8,152 nucleotides of DNA from an uncultured Erysipelotrichaceae bacterium (GTDB taxonomy: Bacteria > Bacillota_I > Bacilli_A > Erysipelotrichales > Erysipelotrichaceae), in contig CALNCD010000035.1 of the NCBI GenBank assembly GCA_937874965.1, positions 1-8,152 of the forward strand. The letters run 5' to 3'. Shown piece after piece: positions 6,392 through 8,152 of the stretch; the stretch's first letter is position 1; each line of letters starts with the position of its first letter. Position numbers and translations under genes: made by a program. Under the pieces are notes generated by a model that had not been told where the DNA came from, did not search any database, and saw only the letters and a list, made by a program, of their open reading frames with translations.

Positions 6392-6735
6392 ACCAGCAGA
6401 ACAACTACGAAGACAATCAAGCCAGAAACGATACGGTCCGATAACGTCATCATTCCGAAAAGAGAACCGGCCGCCTTCTTTGGATGTTCCGGCTTTGACT
6501 GATCGTCTGAAACCCGGCTATTGGACCGAGAACGCCATAAGCTCACACCCGCAAATACGACCAGAACGACGACCATTATAATAAATGCAAACAGAAAGAA
6601 ACCAGATGCATCAATGCGCTCATCTTGGGTAATGATAGAACCAATCCCAAACATGTAAAGATAATAGATACCGATAAATGCCGCTATTCCGAGGCACGCT
6701 AAGAGTATGTATGCGATTATTTTCAGCTGTTTCAT
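6370..6735 (-). CDS. Small three-helix membrane protein, candidate immunity protein
   Basis: I do not recognise a family. The 121-residue product has three predicted membrane helices (about 5-27, 46-68, 102-120). A basic, Ser/Pro/Lys-rich loop of about 30 residues lies between helices two and three (W-R-S-R-S-N-S-R at 67-74, then K-P-E-H-P-K-K near 81-87), so that loop should be cytosolic. A ribosome site GGAGG (complement of 6741-6745) lies 5 nt before the ATG, and a complete sigma-A-like promoter with a palindromic operator sits directly upstream. It follows the double-glycine peptide gene by 76 bp on the same strand, with no terminator between, so it may also be reached by read-through. 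Small multi-helix membrane proteins next to bacteriocin genes are often immunity proteins. That is an inference from position only; a regulator-controlled stress membrane protein is equally possible. Its end overlaps the convergent serine hydrolase gene by 22 bp. Confidence 0.7.
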   Translation of the reverse strand: MKQLKIIAYILLACLGIAAFIGIYYLYMFGIGSIITQDERIDASGFFLFAFIIMVVVLVVFAGVSLWRSRSNSRVSDDQSKPEHPKKAAGSLFGMMTLSDRIVSGLIVFVVVLLVYFILVG

Positions 6736-6745
6736 GGAAACCTCC

Positions 6746-6770
6746 GTGGCTATACTTCAAGTATAGCCAC
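6746..6770. promoter_or_regulatory. Perfect 25-bp palindrome, likely repressor operator
   Basis: The arm GTGGCTATACTT (6746-6757) and its exact reverse complement AAGTATAGCCAC (6759-6770) flank a single central base at 6758. The palindrome covers the -10 box and predicted transcription start of the small membrane-protein gene and abuts its ribosome site. No T-run follows, so it is not an intrinsic terminator. A dimeric repressor bound here would block the promoter. I cannot name the regulator family, and no regulator gene is in the window. Confidence 0.75.
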
Positions 6771-6788
6771 TTTGGCCACAAGGTGCAA
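6760..6788 (-). promoter_or_regulatory. Promoter of the small membrane-protein gene
   Basis: On the - strand, TTGCAC (complement of 6783-6788) is separated by 17 nt from TATACT (complement of 6760-6765). This is the best two-box promoter in the window. Transcription should start near 6753, inside the palindrome, leaving a leader of about 18 nt with the GGAGG site in it. Bases 6770-6790 around the -35 box also form an imperfect inverted repeat (CTTTGGCCAC and GTGCAAAG). Confidence 0.7.
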
Positions 6789-6811
6789 AGACATTTCAGA
6801 AAAAGAATTCC

Positions 6812-7141
6812 TCAATAGAACACCCGATTATTCCATAAATACTTCAACGTGACAACCGCACCATAAGCAAGCGCCACACCTGCAACTGCTCCTCCGGCTA
6901 GCAGCGCAATCTTAACAATGCTGCTTCCGAAAGTCGCTGTTGCGAAGATCATCCCTGCACTGCTGTACTTCTGCAGGGTGCTGGCCAGAAAAGCATAGTT
7001 CCAGCCCTTGGACGCCATAAACTTGGAGACCAATGTCGAAATTGTCCACAATCCCATCAGATTACTGCGAAATGTACTGAATGTTCCGCCCTGCATCCTC
7101 ACCATTTCCATCGCGTTCAATTCCATAAACTGATTACTCAT
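6812..7141 (-). CDS. Double-glycine leader peptide precursor, bacteriocin-like
   Basis: The 109-residue product starts with a 19-residue leader, L-N-A-M-E-M-V-R-M-Q-G-G at its end. It fits the double-glycine leader rule: Leu at -12, Glu at -8, hydrophobic residues at -7 and -4, Gly-Gly at -2/-1. Such leaders are cut by C39 peptidases of dedicated ABC exporters. The predicted 90-residue mature part starts TFSTFRSN. It has seven Lys/Arg, no Asp or Glu and no Cys, and a long hydrophobic glycine/alanine-rich helix (mature residues about 56-80, LLAGGAVAGVALAYGAVV), ending in an aromatic/basic tail. This suits a membrane-active class II-type bacteriocin, though it is longer than most. The start at 7139-7141 is preferred over the ATG at 7145-7147 because the AAGGAGG site is 7 nt from the first and 1 nt from the second. 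It lies 47 bp after the FtsX permease gene. I recognise no specific family; a secreted signal or a small membrane protein with a chance leader are alternatives. Confidence 0.7.
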   Translation of the reverse strand: MSNQFMELNAMEMVRMQGGTFSTFRSNLMGLWTISTLVSKFMASKGWNYAFLASTLQKYSSAGMIFATATFGSSIVKIALLAGGAVAGVALAYGAVVTLKYLWNNRVFY

Positions 7142-7148
7142 CGTCATT

Positions 7149-7155
7149 CCTCCTT
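7149..7155 (-). promoter_or_regulatory. Ribosome binding site deciding the peptide gene start
   Basis: AAGGAGG on the - strand (complement of 7149-7155) is one base from the ATG at 7145-7147, too close for initiation, and 7 nt from the in-frame ATG at 7139-7141. The second ATG is therefore the likely start. It gives a leader beginning M-S-N-Q-F. Confidence 0.75.
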
Positions 7156-7165
7156 AAGACAGGAT

Positions 7166-7196
7166 ATGAATAAACATGAGTTAATCCTTTATTCAT
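7166..7196. repeat. 9-bp inverted repeat between permease and peptide genes
   Basis: ATGAATAAA (7166-7174) and TTTATTCAT (7188-7196) are exact reverse complements with a 13-nt spacer. The right arm covers the permease stop codon. The stem is A/T-rich with no T-run after it on either strand, so it is a poor terminator. It could be a regulator site or an mRNA processing hairpin. Chance is possible in A/T-rich DNA. Confidence 0.4.
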
Positions 7197-8152
7197 TTGA
7201 CTTCATGGCTTCCAGCATATTGATTTTCTGAATCGCAAAATAAGTGACGGCACTCATCAGCACTGAGAATGAAAAAGTGAGCCCGGCCGCATAGAAATAG
7301 CTTTGCCACTGTATGGTATCCAGAAACGGCTGCGGAATTAAATCAATGACAATCCCATGGAAGTAAACACCCAGAACCAAGCCCAGCGCAATACTGATGA
7401 GGCTGAGAATCATGGCCTCACGATAGACATAGCTATTCGCCTCACGATCATAAAATCCCAGAACCTTCAAGGTTGCCAATTCTCGTTGACGCTCACTGAT
7501 ATGAATTGAAGTAAGATTATAGAGCACAACAATTGCCAAGGCAGAAGCAATCACGATAATCATATAGACAATCGCATTGATGCTCTGGTTATTTTCACTG
7601 ATTGCAGCGGCAATCTGTGCAGTGAACGTAACATTGACAATACCTTCCTGATTCAGCAGCGCACTGCTGACCGCGTTTTGCTGATCTGCATCAGAAATAC
7701 CGACAACTGTATTATACGATGGGCTTGACTGCGTCAGATTCTGATAGGCCTGCGGGCTTAAATAGAGATAATCAGAAACATAGTTCTCAGCCAATCCGCT
7801 CAAGACGACAGAAAATGATTGATTATCAAACCGCGTGAACGTCAGGGTATCTCCGACACGGAGATTGAGTTTGCCGGCAAGTTTTTCAGTGAGAACTGCT
7901 CCATCCTGAAGATTGAGCGAATTCTGATCAAGATCATTCAGATGATAGTAACGCGTGAATTCCTGAAGTGTTGACGGTACAACCAAATAGGCATTATAGG
8001 TAGTCTCTGATACCTGAATTTCAATTGCGTTCTGAGTAACAAGCAATCCATTCTCCAGACCGGAATCTGCAAGACTCTGCCATTCTTGAGTGCTTAAATC
8101 ACTCACTGAATCCTGTAAAGTGACCATCGTATTATAGGTCAGGATCCGTCCG
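7189..8152 (-). CDS. FtsX-like ABC transporter permease, C-terminal part (partial)
   Basis: The reading frame runs open through the window edge, so the true start is beyond base 8152; the methionine codon at 8125-8127 is internal (preceded by G-R-I-L-T-Y-N-T). About 320 residues are visible. An extracytoplasmic domain of roughly 190 residues, including LNLRVGDTLTF typical of MacB/FtsX periplasmic-core folds, is followed by three membrane helices (about visible residues 192-211, 246-266, 284-306). After the first helix comes the coupling motif SERQRELATLKVLGF, characteristic of FtsX/MacB permeases. The C-terminus QKINMLEAMKSNE is also typical. Such permeases pair with an ATPase of the LolD/MacB type to expel or sense peptides and lipids, often in antimicrobial peptide resistance; the ATPase gene is not visible. 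It lies upstream of the double-glycine peptide gene on the same strand with no clear terminator between, so co-transcription is plausible. Confidence 0.88.
   Translation of the reverse strand, partial: GRILTYNTMVTLQDSVSDLSTQEWQSLADSGLENGLLVTQNAIEIQVSETTYNAYLVVPSTLQEFTRYYHLNDLDQNSLNLQDGAVLTEKLAGKLNLRVGDTLTFTRFDNQSFSVVLSGLAENYVSDYLYLSPQAYQNLTQSSPSYNTVVGISDADQQNAVSSALLNQEGIVNVTFTAQIAAAISENNQSINAIVYMIIVIASALAIVVLYNLTSIHISERQRELATLKVLGFYDREANSYVYREAMILSLISIALGLVLGVYFHGIVIDLIPQPFLDTIQWQSYFYAAGLTFSFSVLMSAVTYFAIQKINMLEAMKSNE

Noticed and set aside
6746..6770. 25-bp palindrome read as a terminator for the GG-peptide gene
   Set aside because: No T-run follows on either strand and it coincides with the -10 box of a good promoter, so an operator fits better.
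6812..7141. Phage holin as the identity of the 109-residue protein
   Set aside because: The hydrophobic segment alone could suggest a holin, but no phage genes are nearby and the double-glycine leader fits at every key position.

Overview
The window looks like chromosome of a low-to-mid GC Gram-positive bacterium (Bacillota). The support is strong AGGAGG-type ribosome sites, sigma-A-like promoters, Rho-independent terminators, a secreted sortase-like protein, a very large-type FtsX permease and a double-glycine leader peptide. An Erysipelotrichia- or Clostridia-like host is a guess; nothing here fixes the genus. No rRNA, tRNA, CRISPR array, transposase or integrase was seen.

Layout. (1) Bases 1-129: the 3' end of a methionine sulfoxide reductase B gene (+) and its terminator. 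(2) Bases 154-1573 (-): a two-gene operon, a peptidase S51 (PepE-like) gene followed by cutC, with overlapping stop and start codons. (3) Bases 1665-2363 (+): a DUF2238/YjdF-like membrane protein, divergent from the operon. (4) Bases 2358-3461 (-): a secreted protein with an Ig-like domain and a C-terminal sortase-like domain whose usual catalytic arginine appears to be leucine. It meets the membrane gene tail to tail with a 6-bp overlap. (5) Bases 3462-3833: a 372-bp gap with one clear terminator and a possible distant promoter. (6) Bases 3834-4892 (-) and 4976-6391 (+): a divergent pair, an S66 (LD-carboxypeptidase/MccF-like) peptidase and a cytosolic class-C beta-lactamase-like serine hydrolase, with overlapping promoters. 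(7) Bases 6370-8152 (-): the 3' end of an FtsX-like ABC permease gene, then a small gene for a peptide with a textbook double-glycine leader and a cationic, hydrophobic 90-residue mature part, then a 121-residue three-helix membrane protein with its own promoter covered by a perfect 25-bp palindrome.

Regions 1-6 are mostly housekeeping: oxidative repair, peptide hydrolysis and cell-envelope functions. The most interesting part is region 7. The order permease, double-glycine peptide, small membrane protein resembles a secreted-peptide (bacteriocin or signal) locus with a candidate immunity protein. The transporter ATPase and the C39-type processing peptidase expected for such a system are not in the window and would have to lie beyond base 8152 or elsewhere.

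Two architectural themes recur. All five recognisable promoters place the -10 box only 18-25 nt before the start codon, so leaders are predicted to be very short. Two convergent gene pairs overlap at their 3' ends with no terminator between them.
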